Origin: Myxococcus stipitatus
Lineage (GTDB): Bacteria; Myxococcota; Myxococcia; Myxococcales; Myxococcaceae
Assembly (NCBI RefSeq): GCF_038561935.1
Contig: NZ_CP102770.1
Coordinates: forward strand, 7,192,001 to 7,256,000
Direction of reading: 5' to 3'
DNA length: 64,000 bases
The notes beneath the pieces are model-generated. The model saw only the letters and a list, made by a program, of their open reading frames with translations, did no database searches and was not told the DNA's origin. Every line of letters starts with the position of its first letter. Positions within the stretch are counted from its first letter, which is position 1. The translations under genes and the position numbers were made by a program. Shown here in pieces: positions 33,706-42,367 of this stretch.

Positions 33706-36700
33706 TCAGTGGACGCGTCCCGGTGGCAGGTTGGAGGCCGGCGGGAAGCCGGGCACCGAGGGTCGGACCGCCCCCCCCGAGAGCATCGACATCCCCAGGG
33801 ACTCCTTCGCCTGCACCAAGGAGTTCGCCGTCGGCACGCCACACACGAGCGCCGTCATGTCCATCTGGCGCCGGAACAGGTCCGCGAAGCTCCGCGTCAC
33901 CGTGGGGTCGAACCGGTCCGGCATGTCCCCGGTCCCCATGAGGAAGGGAGACAGGGCCGCCGGCTGTCCCTCGGGCCGAGGGTCCACGTGCAGGAAGAAG
34001 GTGTTCGTCTCCCCCGAGTGACAGCCATTGCAGGTGTTCACCGAGAACTTGTGGCGCGCTTCGGTGGAGACCAAGGGCACGGCCCACGCGAAGTTGAACG
34101 GCGTCAGCGCGGAGCCCGCGAGCAGGGGCTGGTTCCCGAAGAACTCCGGGACGGTGTGCGTCTCCGAGAGGACGGAGGACATGTTCTGGTTGATGTAGTC
34201 CGTCAGGATGCGCGAGCCGTTCAAGAACAGGTTGGGTGTCAGCGCGACGTGCGCGGGCGTCAACCCTTCGGGGCCCAGGTGGAACTCACGCAGCTCCCAG
34301 AGAGGGTCCAACGCGTTCTCATTGGTGCGGACCTGATGGATGGCGCTTCCCAGGTACGCGCCCCGCGCGACGAAGGACTTCGTGAAGCGGTTCGTGAGCG
34401 CCTCGAGCTTCTCGTTGTAGCCCGGGTTCCCGACGCCGATGCGTCCAAGCTCATGCCAGTCTCGCGCCCAGCGCTGGAACTCCGAGGGTGAGCCCCCCGG
34501 AAGGATGTATTCCAGGATGACGGTGAACGGCAGCGGATTGCCGTCGGGGTCCGTCACACCGAACACGAAGCGTCCCTCGCCCGCGAACGCTCCCTCCTTG
34601 CGCAGGTCCATCCGGTTGACGATGGCCAGGAGCCGGAAGGGGGCGATGTTGAAGTCCAGGGGGAGGCCGGAGCCCTCCCACGGAAACAACACCATCCCCC
34701 CCATGTTGGGCCGCGCCGGGACCTCCGACACACCGATGAACTGGTCCGCCATCCAGGTGGACAACCAGGCGCGCACCAGGTTCGACGGGTCCTGACCGCC
34801 GTTCATCTCACGCATGAGGTGGCCGAAGGTCCACACCCCATCACCCGTGGTCCGGAGAGGGTCCTCGACCACGGACAAGTCCGTGATCATCAGCTCGGAC
34901 GGGATGTCCACGCCGCACGCCAACGGCGCACACGCCGTGGGCGACTCACAGCCGTTCGCCGCGTTGCCATCACAATCGAACGTGCCCACCACGCAACCCA
35001 GACCACAGGTCCCCGCGCCACACACGGCCTGCGCGGACGGAGCACCCGCGCACACCGTGCCGCAGGCCCCACAGTTCGCCTCGTCCGACAGCAGGTCCTT
35101 CTCACACCCGTTGGCCGGATTCCCATCGCAGTCGGCGAAGCCCATGTCACAGCCCACCGGAACGGGGACACAGGCGGAGCGATTGCCCACCGCGTCGCGA
35201 GCATCCGCGAACAAGGGCCCGGTCCGCTGGCCCGGAGTCAGCGCCACCGACACCGTGCCATCCGCGCCCACCACGAAGGGACCCGAGGGTGGGAACAGGG
35301 TGGCACAGGTGACGTTCGTGAAGAGCGTGACGCGCGAGTCCACCTCTCCCGTCGCGCGCACGATTCCCACCGTGCCGTTCCCCTCGACGGGGATGAAGCC
35401 CGGCATGAACCGCGGAGCGGGAGGGGCGATGCCGTCATGCCGGTAGTGGATGACCGCCGCACACGTCGACATGTTCCCCGCCGGGTCCGTGACACGCGCG
35501 GAGAAGCCCGTCACCGCGTTGGCGGTGACCGCCACGGACGCCGAGAACGCCCCCGTGGAGGCATCCGCCCCGGCGCTCGCCACGACGGGAGCCACGCACC
35601 CCGAGCCCTTGAAGATTTGAACGGTGCTCCCCTTCTCCGCGGTGCCGCGAACCTGCGGCGTGAGCACGTTCCCCGGTGACACCGGCTGGAAGCCCGTCAG
35701 CGCGGGCGGCACCGGAGCCACGTTGTCATGCACGTAGGAGATGACCGGCGTACACGCCGACACGTTCCCCGCCAGGTCCAAGGCCCGCGAGGAGAAGCCC
35801 GTGGTCGTGTTGGCCGTGGCCGACACGGACGCCGAGAACGCTCCCGTGGAGGCATCCGCGACGGCGCTCACCACGGCCGGCGCCACACAGCCCGAGCCCT
35901 TGAAGACTTGAACGGTGCTCCCCTTCTCCGCGGTGCCTCGCACCTGCGGCGTGAGCGAAGTGCCCGGAGACACAGGCTGGAAGCCCGTCAGCACGGGCAC
36001 CGCCGGCGCCAGGCCATCATGCACGTAGCTCAGCGGCTGCGAGCAGCCAGACACGTTTCCAGCGGCGTCCGTCGCCGTGGCGGTGAGGACCGTCGTCGCG
36101 TTGGAGGTCACCGGGACGGACGTCAAGAAGGTCCGCTCCGTGCCCGCGATGACGGAGACGACGGGCGTCCCCGAGCAGGTGGCGTTGGCGTACACGCGAA
36201 CCCTCGAGCTCGTCTCGGCGTTCCCGATGAGGTCGGGGGTCACGATGCTGGACGGAGAGGCCGGGCTGAAGTGCGAGAGGACAGGCACCGTGGGGGGCGT
36301 CGTGTCCGGCGGACAGCCGAGCAATTCGAACCGCCCCATCGAGACGACCTCGACGCCCGTGCGAGTGTCATTGTCATCCGTCACCTGGAGGCGGAACTTC
36401 GACGAGGTCGCGGGGGCCGCCAGTGAGTACACACGGCGCTCCGTCCCACCCCAGTTCACTTCATTGGTCCGCGTATCCACCACCACCCACTGCGAGCCAT
36501 TCCAGGCCTGGAGCGTCCAGTCCTTCGGAGCGCGAGACGTGAGCGAGCCATTCGAGAAGCGGATGGCGTAGCGGATGATCTGCCGGGGGCCATCCGTCCA
36601 CTCGTAGCCAAGCCACGCGGGGGTCTGCTTCAGCCCGGAGATCCACATGGAGCTGGCGCTGTCGACCTCGTCGAATGCCAGCCAGGCCTCGTACCCGGCG

Positions 36701-36927
36701 CTGAAGGCCCCCGAGCGAGTCACGATGCCCCCTGGCAACGTGCTGCTCGTCATCACTGGGACCTGGCTGGTGCCACACGTCACGGCCTGGGTCCGCGTCG
36801 CCAGGTCCGCCCGAGGCGACTCCGACAAAGCCCCCACATCGTCCTGGCCGGGCAGACACCCCGGCGCCCACATCGAGACCAGAGCACCCGCCACGAGCGA
36901 GCGCCCCTTCGACATCCTGAAGCCCAT
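33706..36927 (-). CDS. large surface protein: F5/8C-like, Ig-like repeats, Cys-rich units and a CXXCH domain
   Basis: A 1073-residue exported protein. The signal peptide ends at a possible lipobox (VSMWAPGCLPG). Residues about 50-190 form a discoidin-like (F5/8 type C) module (WLGYEWTDGPRQIIRYAIRF, KDWTLQAWNGSQWVVVDTR). Four Ig-like domains (about 195-575) follow, each opening like VPVLTGFQPVSPGTSLTPQV. Two are near copies. Then come short cysteine-rich units (CDGNPANGCEKDLLSDEANCGACGTVC in parts). The C-terminal 430 residues form an enzyme-like domain containing CNGCH (966-970), a c-type haem attachment motif or metal site. The ATG at 36927 follows AGAGGGGG. Domain order suggests cell-surface binding with a C-terminal redox or hydrolytic part; this is inference. 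Confidence 0.8.
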   Translation of the reverse strand: MGFRMSKGRSLVAGALVSMWAPGCLPGQDDVGALSESPRADLATRTQAVTCGTSQVPVMTSSTLPGGIVTRSGAFSAGYEAWLAFDEVDSASSMWISGLKQTPAWLGYEWTDGPRQIIRYAIRFSNGSLTSRAPKDWTLQAWNGSQWVVVDTRTNEVNWGGTERRVYSLAAPATSSKFRLQVTDDNDTRTGVEVVSMGRFELLGCPPDTTPPTVPVLSHFSPASPSSIVTPDLIGNAETSSRVRVYANATCSGTPVVSVIAGTERTFLTSVPVTSNATTVLTATATDAAGNVSGCSQPLSYVHDGLAPAVPVLTGFQPVSPGTSLTPQVRGTAEKGSTVQVFKGSGCVAPAVVSAVADASTGAFSASVSATANTTTGFSSRALDLAGNVSACTPVISYVHDNVAPVPPALTGFQPVSPGNVLTPQVRGTAEKGSTVQIFKGSGCVAPVVASAGADASTGAFSASVAVTANAVTGFSARVTDPAGNMSTCAAVIHYRHDGIAPPAPRFMPGFIPVEGNGTVGIVRATGEVDSRVTLFTNVTCATLFPPSGPFVVGADGTVSVALTPGQRTGPLFADARDAVGNRSACVPVPVGCDMGFADCDGNPANGCEKDLLSDEANCGACGTVCAGAPSAQAVCGAGTCGLGCVVGTFDCDGNAANGCESPTACAPLACGVDIPSELMITDLSVVEDPLRTTGDGVWTFGHLMREMNGGQDPSNLVRAWLSTWMADQFIGVSEVPARPNMGGMVLFPWEGSGLPLDFNIAPFRLLAIVNRMDLRKEGAFAGEGRFVFGVTDPDGNPLPFTVILEYILPGGSPSEFQRWARDWHELGRIGVGNPGYNEKLEALTNRFTKSFVARGAYLGSAIHQVRTNENALDPLWELREFHLGPEGLTPAHVALTPNLFLNGSRILTDYINQNMSSVLSETHTVPEFFGNQPLLAGSALTPFNFAWAVPLVSTEARHKFSVNTCNGCHSGETNTFFLHVDPRPEGQPAALSPFLMGTGDMPDRFDPTVTRSFADLFRRQMDMTALVCGVPTANSLVQAKESLGMSMLSGGAVRPSVPGFPPASNLPPGRVH
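35500..36030 (-). repeat. two near-identical Ig-domain coding repeats, 291-base period
   Basis: The segment beginning GAGCCCTTGAAGA at 35603 recurs at 35894, exactly 291 bases (97 codons) away, and the identity extends over most of the unit. Codon-level identity suggests recent duplication or gene conversion between two Ig-like domains of the surface protein. Confidence 0.7.
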
Positions 36928-37099
36928 GCGACAACCCCCTCTGCTTGATGCGAAGCCCCGAGCCTTGCGTCGAGACTCCACCGAGGAGTCTCTACGCCCT
37001 CCAGGCCGCACCGAGCGCACAAAGGGTTCAAGCCCCTCCAGCGCGGGATGAATCCACCCGGGCAAGGGACGAAGCCTCGCGCCCCAGACACAGCCCGGC

Positions 37100-37133
37100 C
37101 GACATGTCGCTCGACACGTGTCGACACGTCGAG
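37100..37133. promoter_or_regulatory. operator-like cluster of phased palindromes
   Basis: CGACATGTCG (37100-37109) and CGACACGTGTCG (37112-37123) are perfect palindromes, and a third related half follows (TCGACACGTC, 37121-37130). The core GACAYGT repeats at 37101, 37113 and 37123, about one helical turn apart. It lies in the 351-base divergent region between the surface-protein gene and the gene at 37279. No factor is identified. The rest of this gap shows no coding signal. Confidence 0.45.
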
Positions 37134-37278
37134 CACGGGGGGGCGACGGGCTGTACGGGGGGTCCACCGGCGAATCGCAGCCGTCTCACGCAGGCATGGT
37201 CATTGCTCAAGGCAAGACACGCTCGCCAGCGGGGACACATCACCGCGGCGACGTCACCTCGAACCCTTGGAGACGACG

Positions 37279-37692
37279 ATGCCCATCCCGGCCAATCCGC
37301 AGCTGCCCATGACCAACAACAACTCGCTGCTGACCACCGTCATCAACGAGTCGCCCAACACCTTGAGCGTCGTCGTCGGCGTCCCGGACTCGACGCAGAT
37401 CATCTCGCTGTCCAGCGCCACGCTGGGGCCCGGCGGCTCCAAACAGAACCAGGCCACCGTGATGACCCAGTACAATGACGACAACTCACTCAACGTGAGC
37501 GTGTGGGACCCGAACTACTCCACGACCAACTCCGTGGCGTCCTTCGTCTCGCACCAGAAGGACCAGGACTCCATCATCGGCAAGGGCACCGAGCCGTGGG
37601 TCGACACCATCAACTACATCGGCGGCTATGTCATCTCGGTCAATCGCGTCTCGCAGCTGGGTCAGATCTCCGTGACGGTCAGCAAGAGCTGA
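37279..37692 (+). CDS. unknown 137-residue protein
   Basis: Not recognised. The sequence is rich in Asn, Ser, Thr and Val, with few charged residues and a strand-like pattern (SLLTTVINESPNTLSVVVGV, then QDSIIGKGTEPWVDTINYIG, then RVSQLGQISVTVSKS), suggesting a small beta-sandwich. It has no signal peptide, cysteine or enzyme motif. The start follows GGAGACGACG. It is preceded by the phased palindrome cluster and followed by a strong bidirectional terminator, so it appears to be a single-gene, regulated unit. Its composition recalls small abundant structural or spore-associated proteins, but there is no direct evidence for that. Confidence 0.65.
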   Translation: MPIPANPQLPMTNNNSLLTTVINESPNTLSVVVGVPDSTQIISLSSATLGPGGSKQNQATVMTQYNDDNSLNVSVWDPNYSTTNSVASFVSHQKDQDSIIGKGTEPWVDTINYIGGYVISVNRVSQLGQISVTVSKS

Positions 37693-37701
37693 GACGACAG
37701 A

Positions 37702-37741
37702 GGGGCGACCTCGACTCGAGACCCGCGCTCGAGGTCGCCCC
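37702..37741. terminator. bidirectional terminator between convergent genes
   Basis: A perfect 13-pair stem GGGGCGACCTCGA / TCGAGGTCGCCCC with a 14-base loop, placed midway between the ends of the genes at 37692 and 37751. No T run. Confidence 0.7.
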
Positions 37742-37750
37742 GGAAGCACA

Positions 37751-39250
37751 TCAGGTCAGGCCACGCTGGCGGTTGAGGAAGGCATCGCCACGGGCCGCGT
37801 CGTAGTCGGTGCGCAGGTCCGGGTTGGCGATCTGCTCACCGAAGAGGCGGTGGAAGGGGATGGCCTGCGCGGGCGTCTGGGCCTTCTCCTGAAGGCTGGA
37901 CGTCACCCAGCGCTGGAGCTGGTCGATGGTGAGGTCCTTGAGCTTGCCCGCGCCGGGGATGGGCAGGTTGGGCAGCAGGCTCTTCGCGGAGAAGAGCAGG
38001 TCCACCATGCCCTTCACGGCGTCGTTGCGCTTGTTGAGCTCGTCCACCGCCACCTGGAAGCCGCCCTCGATCGTCCCCACCAGGCTGCCCATGAGGCGCG
38101 CGCTGCGCTTGGCATCCTGCGAGGGCGGGTTCTCGTTGGCGTGCTGCGCGAGCCCGGCGTTCATCGTCTCCAGGCGCTGCATCACGTTCTGCCGGAACGC
38201 CTCGCCTCCCGGGTAGTCCTGCGGCGGCGAGAAGAGCGTCCGCGCGAAGAACTCGGACATCTTCTTCTGGCCATCCAGGCCCAGCGAGCCGGACTGGTCC
38301 TGCAGGGAGGAGAGCACCGCGTCGCCGTGCTGCGTGAAGAAGCGGGCGGCGGCGGCGCGCGACTCGCGGTTCTCCCCGAGCTGGCTGATGGAGTCCGTGA
38401 ACACCTTCAACGACTCCGCCGTGGGCGGGTTGATGCGGCCCGCGGCATCCAGCAGCTGCCCCAGCGCGGGCGAATAGGTCGCGTCCGGGCCGGCGGCGTT
38501 GATGTTCTTGATGACGTCCGCCATGCCCTCGGGGTTCGCCGCCAGGAATGCCTGGAGCCGGTCCGGCGGCAGGCCCGCCAGCGCCGTGGCCACCGCCGCG
38601 CTGCGCTGCTGGTCGTACCCGCCATTCTCGCGGACGATCTCCATCTCGCGCCGCGCGTAGGTCTCGATGAGGTCCGGGTTGCCGGTGCCGGCGATGATGC
38701 TCGCCAGGCCCTCGTGCGTCTCGCCCGGCAACTCACCACGGTGGGCCGCCGCGACCGCTCCCGACAACTCCGTGGGAGAAATCGCTCCGGAGCGGTAGGC
38801 GTTGTCCAGGGCCTGGGACAGCAGCGCGCGGTCCGACTCGGGCAGGCGCTGCACGTCATCCAGGATGCCACCCGCCACCTCGCCGTACTGGAACATCAGG
38901 TCCATGAACGCGGCCTGCTTGGCCGGGTCTGGGTTGTTCTTCAGCCACTCCGCCACGGCGGTGGCATCCCGGCTGTCATGTGCCTGCGCGATGGCCTGCT
39001 CCGCGGCGCGCAGCTCCGAGGGAGACAGCGCCGCGGGCGCCACGGGCGTCGCCCCCGTCGTCCGCACCTCGGCCGCTCCCACGGTCGCGCCCAGCCGGGC
39101 CCCCGCCGCTCGGCCCGACGTCGCCGGCTGGAACGCGTCCTGGGTGGCATTCGTGCGCACAGACTCGTTCCGCGTCGCGGGCCGGCTCTCGGTCCGCTCG
39201 GTCGTCCTCGAATCGACGGGACGACGCGAACCGCGCTGGATGGTGGTCAT
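37751..39250 (-). CDS. unknown 499-residue helical protein
   Basis: Not recognised. A Thr/Arg/Ala-rich, probably disordered N-terminus (TTIQRGSRRPVDSRTTERTE, about 80 residues) leads into an all-helical body from about residue 75 (SELRAAEQAIAQAHDSRDAT, AEWLKNNPDPAKQAAFMDLM) to about 400. The helices repeat with an alternating pattern reminiscent of armadillo or HEAT-like solenoids, but no standard repeat fits. Then comes a Gly/Ala hydrophobic stretch (LFSAKSLLPNLPIPGAGKL). There is no Sec signal; a disordered N-terminus ahead of a helical body is also seen in proteins exported by dedicated secretion systems, which remains speculation. The start is ATG 39250 after CGAGGGGGA. Confidence 0.65.
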   Translation of the reverse strand: MTTIQRGSRRPVDSRTTERTESRPATRNESVRTNATQDAFQPATSGRAAGARLGATVGAAEVRTTGATPVAPAALSPSELRAAEQAIAQAHDSRDATAVAEWLKNNPDPAKQAAFMDLMFQYGEVAGGILDDVQRLPESDRALLSQALDNAYRSGAISPTELSGAVAAAHRGELPGETHEGLASIIAGTGNPDLIETYARREMEIVRENGGYDQQRSAAVATALAGLPPDRLQAFLAANPEGMADVIKNINAAGPDATYSPALGQLLDAAGRINPPTAESLKVFTDSISQLGENRESRAAAARFFTQHGDAVLSSLQDQSGSLGLDGQKKMSEFFARTLFSPPQDYPGGEAFRQNVMQRLETMNAGLAQHANENPPSQDAKRSARLMGSLVGTIEGGFQVAVDELNKRNDAVKGMVDLLFSAKSLLPNLPIPGAGKLKDLTIDQLQRWVTSSLQEKAQTPAQAIPFHRLFGEQIANPDLRTDYDAARGDAFLNRQRGLT

Positions 39251-39460
39251 GGAATTCCCCCTCGGCCCCGTTTGGGGCGGCGTGGTCATGAGGCAGACGC
39301 CTCAAGTGTTTCCAGACATTGTCGCGCGCCCGGTCCGTGAGTTGCGGCGACACGGAGTGACACCTGGGAGAAGGGGGGTCCACCGCCACCGATGCGCGGC
39401 GGCCCCTGGGTCACTTCGTCTCTGCCCGGTGCGTCATGACGTCATGGGGAGTCTGGGTGA

Positions 39461-40228
39461 CTACCACTGCGCCGGGTCGGCATCGGCGAAGGTCGTCCCC
39501 ACGCCTATCTCGTCGAACCAGATGCTCCGGGTCCCCTGGCTGCCCTGCATGTAACCGTTGTCGCGCCAGCCGTTGGCATACAGGCCGACGCGGAACTGGA
39601 AGAAGCGGTCGTCCTCCACCGTCGTGTTCAGGTTGTACTGCTCCAGGACCTTCGTGCCGTCGAACCACAGCTTGAAGAAGCCGGTTCCATCCGTGGCCCA
39701 CTTCGCCTGAATCACAATCTTGTGCCACTCCCCCGCTGTCACGGTGGCCAGGTTGCGGAACGTCACCGTCTTCTGGTTGCAGACGGTGCCCTGCTTCACG
39801 CGCGTGAAGAGCTGGTTGCCCGACAGCCACACCATCGTCGACGGCATGTAGTCGTCACAGCCCGTGTCGGAGAAGTCCGCGATGAACTGCGCGATGTTGT
39901 AGGACTGCGGCTGGAACTGCCAATCCGCCTGGAGCCGGAACGCGAAGCCATAGAAGCCCGTGTCCCCTCGACGGTACACGTTGCTCCGCATCACCTCCGA
40001 GTGGTACCGGCCGCTGTAGGCCGCGTCGTAGACCTGGGTCATCTTGAGGGCCGTCGGCCCCTCGTAGGTGACGTTCGTCACCTCGTTCACCGAGCCTCGG
40101 TGCTCCCGACTCACGGAGTTCCAGCCGGACAACGTGCCCGTGTTGCGAAAGAGCGACGCCGCCTCCGCGACCAGACCCAACGCCAACAACACGACGCCAG
40201 CAACGACACTCAGATTCTTGGTTCTCAT
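39461..40228 (-). CDS. secreted polysaccharide lyase-like protein (jelly-roll fold)
   Basis: A 255-residue secreted protein with a signal peptide (NLSVVAGVVLLALGLVAEAA). The mature part resembles the polysaccharide lyase superfamily with a beta-jelly-roll (glucuronan lyase/PL20-like): RYHSEVMRSNVYRRGDTGFYGFAF, then SYNIAQFIADF, then GEWHKIVIQAKWATDGTGFFKLWFDGT, and NGYMQGSQGTRSIWFDEIGVG, quoted here in blocks. Such enzymes cleave uronic-acid-containing glycans by beta-elimination. Catalytic residues cannot be assigned by eye. The next gene upstream in the same direction (101 bases away) encodes a hydrolase lipoprotein, suggesting a small polymer-degrading set. Confidence 0.72.
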   Translation of the reverse strand: MRTKNLSVVAGVVLLALGLVAEAASLFRNTGTLSGWNSVSREHRGSVNEVTNVTYEGPTALKMTQVYDAAYSGRYHSEVMRSNVYRRGDTGFYGFAFRLQADWQFQPQSYNIAQFIADFSDTGCDDYMPSTMVWLSGNQLFTRVKQGTVCNQKTVTFRNLATVTAGEWHKIVIQAKWATDGTGFFKLWFDGTKVLEQYNLNTTVEDDRFFQFRVGLYANGWRDNGYMQGSQGTRSIWFDEIGVGTTFADADPAQW

Positions 40229-40329
40229 GGTGCTCGGGGGTGAGGGTTCGGGCCCGAACCCTGTCGGGCCCGCCAACCCACCTAGCAGGCAAAACCGGAA
40301 ATCACAGTTCCAAGTCCGAGGGACGTCAT

Positions 40330-41460
40330 CTATCGAGCGCTTGGACCACGCGGAAGCCGCGCGTCGAGCCACGTCAGCTGCGCGTCGATGGTGTCCGCCA
40401 CGGCCTGCGCCTGCTCCGACGCGCTGGGGTCCGTGTAAGGGTTGCCAATCTCCTTGTGCTTCCACTTCACCCACGTCTGCTTGTACCAACCCCAGTCGAG
40501 GTTCGTGCCCGTCGAGGGCGGAGACGCTCCGGCGTACCCGGCGAACGCGCGGATGCCCGTGGCGGGGGCCACCTCCTGCCCTCCCACCACCTGGAAGAGG
40601 TGCAGCCGCTGGCGGCGCGGGAACTGGGCATTCAGGTCCGTGGCCCATGCGCCATAGAACGTGCCCCAGGGGCGCACGGGGTTGTTGATCTTGCTGTCGG
40701 AGGTCCCCAGCTCTCCCTGGCTGTTGCGGCACACGCCGTCGAACGACGACACGTAGATATCGATGCCGTCGAGCGTCGTGTTCGCGCGAAGGGCCTGCGC
40801 CAGCCGCATCATCAGACAGCCGCCTCGCGAGCTGCCCGCCAGGTAGATGGAGCGCGTCTCCGGGCGAACCTGGGCCTGGAGCCAGCCCGAGATGCCATTG
40901 ACGATTCGCTGCTTCGTGTCGCTGTCGAACAGGTGGTCGAAGTTGCTGTCGTTGACCACGGACAGGTACGTCCGCCCTCGGGGAAACCACCCCAGGGTGT
41001 CCAGCTTCATCGCCAGCGAGCGGCCATCCAGCGTGACGTTGGGACAGGAGACCCCGTCGCAGGTGGCGTCCCAGTTGGATGACTGCCCAGTGACACCGCT
41101 GGAGTGGCCACTGCTCGAAATCTTCTGGCCCGCGGACATGACGACCAGGGCGTCGCGCGCGCCGGGTGCATCCACCTCCGCGATGCGGATGTTGTGGAGC
41201 ACGAGGTCCGAGGCCCCCGCCGCGCGGAAGTGCTCGAAGCCAGCCGCCGCCTGGAAGGCGCCCGCGCTGTTCAGCAAGACGACCCGCCGGGACACCACCG
41301 TCCGGGCGCTGCCGCTGGGGTAGCTCAGGGACTGCGCCTGGGCCTCCAGCGCGCCATCAGCCCCAGACTCCAGAGGACCACCGCAGCCCGCGGCACCGAG
41401 CAGCAGGGCCAGGTTCATCCACGAGAAGACACGACGCGCGATACCTGATGAGCGAACCAT
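40330..41460 (-). CDS. lipoprotein of alpha/beta hydrolase type
   Basis: A 376-residue protein with lipobox ALLLGAAGC (Cys at about 26). The core has strand-turn signals of the alpha/beta hydrolase fold: ALVVMSAGQKISSSGHSSG, the nucleophile elbow YLAGSSRGGCLMMRLAQAL (GSSRG fits GxSxG), and the DGIDIYVSSFDGVC strand. The final His is not obvious from the sequence. Cysteines in DATCDGVSCPNV suggest a disulfide, consistent with a surface or periplasmic location. The substrate is unknown; esterases of this kind often remove acyl groups from polysaccharides, which would fit the neighbouring lyase. It is divergent from the gene at 41502, with only 41 bases between start codons. Confidence 0.65.
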   Translation of the reverse strand: MVRSSGIARRVFSWMNLALLLGAAGCGGPLESGADGALEAQAQSLSYPSGSARTVVSRRVVLLNSAGAFQAAAGFEHFRAAGASDLVLHNIRIAEVDAPGARDALVVMSAGQKISSSGHSSGVTGQSSNWDATCDGVSCPNVTLDGRSLAMKLDTLGWFPRGRTYLSVVNDSNFDHLFDSDTKQRIVNGISGWLQAQVRPETRSIYLAGSSRGGCLMMRLAQALRANTTLDGIDIYVSSFDGVCRNSQGELGTSDSKINNPVRPWGTFYGAWATDLNAQFPRRQRLHLFQVVGGQEVAPATGIRAFAGYAGASPPSTGTNLDWGWYKQTWVKWKHKEIGNPYTDPSASEQAQAVADTIDAQLTWLDARLPRGPSAR

Positions 41461-41501
41461 TTGTTGCTCCGGCTCCTGGAAGGATATGACGCGAGTATTT
41501 C

Positions 41502-42347
41502 ATGAATTCCAGAATGGACCGAGAGATGCGTCGAGAGCCCTCGAGGATGCACCCCGTCATGCGTGCCACGGTGCTGTGGGGCCTGCTGCTCACCCTCTCG
41601 TCGCTGGAGGCCCGGGCGGAGGGGCTGTCCGTCATTCCCTATGGAGACAACTGCTGGGGAACGGGGGCGGACGCGGACAAGGATGGGCTGAATGACGACT
41701 GTGAACACCAGGTGGCGCGCTGGTTCATGCCCCTGTTCTGGTTCGACACCGGAGAGAGTGGTTACGAGCGCCGTCCCTACTACGCGGTGAAGAGCGAGGG
41801 CTTCGCGACGAGGACCCTGCGCATCTTCTACCTGGACACCTTCTTCGAGGACACCGGCGTCACCACCGGCCATGACGGCGACCCCGAGTTCCAGCTGCTG
41901 GAGGTCCACTACTCCGCGGGCCGCTGGTACCTGGACTGGGCCTACCTGTCCGCGCACCACAAGAGCGTGTGTGACTCGTCGGCCTGGTATTCCCACGAGC
42001 AGCTCGAGTACGACCTGAGCGACTCGCGCAATGCCTACCGTGGCTGGCCCGTGCTGTATGTCGCCGAGGACAAGCACGCGACCTACAACACGCTCGCCAC
42101 GTGCGACAAAGGCTGCTTCACCCAGGACTATTGCAGCCGCCATGTCGCGCAGTACCTGGACATGGCCTCATCGCCCCTGGCGTCCCGGAACGTGGGGTCG
42201 ACCGGAGTCCCACTCATCAACTCCGTGGTGCTGAACGGCAAGACGGAGCGGCTGCTCGACGACGTCGACTTCAAGGGCTGGGACGACCAGTGGTATCGGC
42301 CGAACTCGAAGGGGTACTTCCGGCACCTCGTCGACTTCGGCTTCTAG
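41502..42347 (+). CDS. secreted Vps62/DUF946-like protein
   Basis: Up to 281 residues. Four in-frame ATGs are possible; a signal peptide (MRATVLWGLLLTLSSLEARA) begins at the one at 41559, so the functional start may be 41547 or 41559. The mature protein has the pattern of the Vps62/DUF946 group: PLFWFDTGE, GHDGDPEFQLLEVHY (where relatives show GDWE), YLSAHHKS, and WPVLYVAEDKHATYNT. Cysteine pairs in the last part (LATCDKGCFTQDYCSRH) suggest disulfides. The biochemical function of the group is unclear; some distant relatives are toxins or lipid-contacting proteins. It is followed after 20 bases by the PKD-protein gene. Confidence 0.6.
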   Translation: MNSRMDREMRREPSRMHPVMRATVLWGLLLTLSSLEARAEGLSVIPYGDNCWGTGADADKDGLNDDCEHQVARWFMPLFWFDTGESGYERRPYYAVKSEGFATRTLRIFYLDTFFEDTGVTTGHDGDPEFQLLEVHYSAGRWYLDWAYLSAHHKSVCDSSAWYSHEQLEYDLSDSRNAYRGWPVLYVAEDKHATYNTLATCDKGCFTQDYCSRHVAQYLDMASSPLASRNVGSTGVPLINSVVLNGKTERLLDDVDFKGWDDQWYRPNSKGYFRHLVDFGF

Positions 42348-42367
42348 CGCCGCTGACGGACTCAGGC

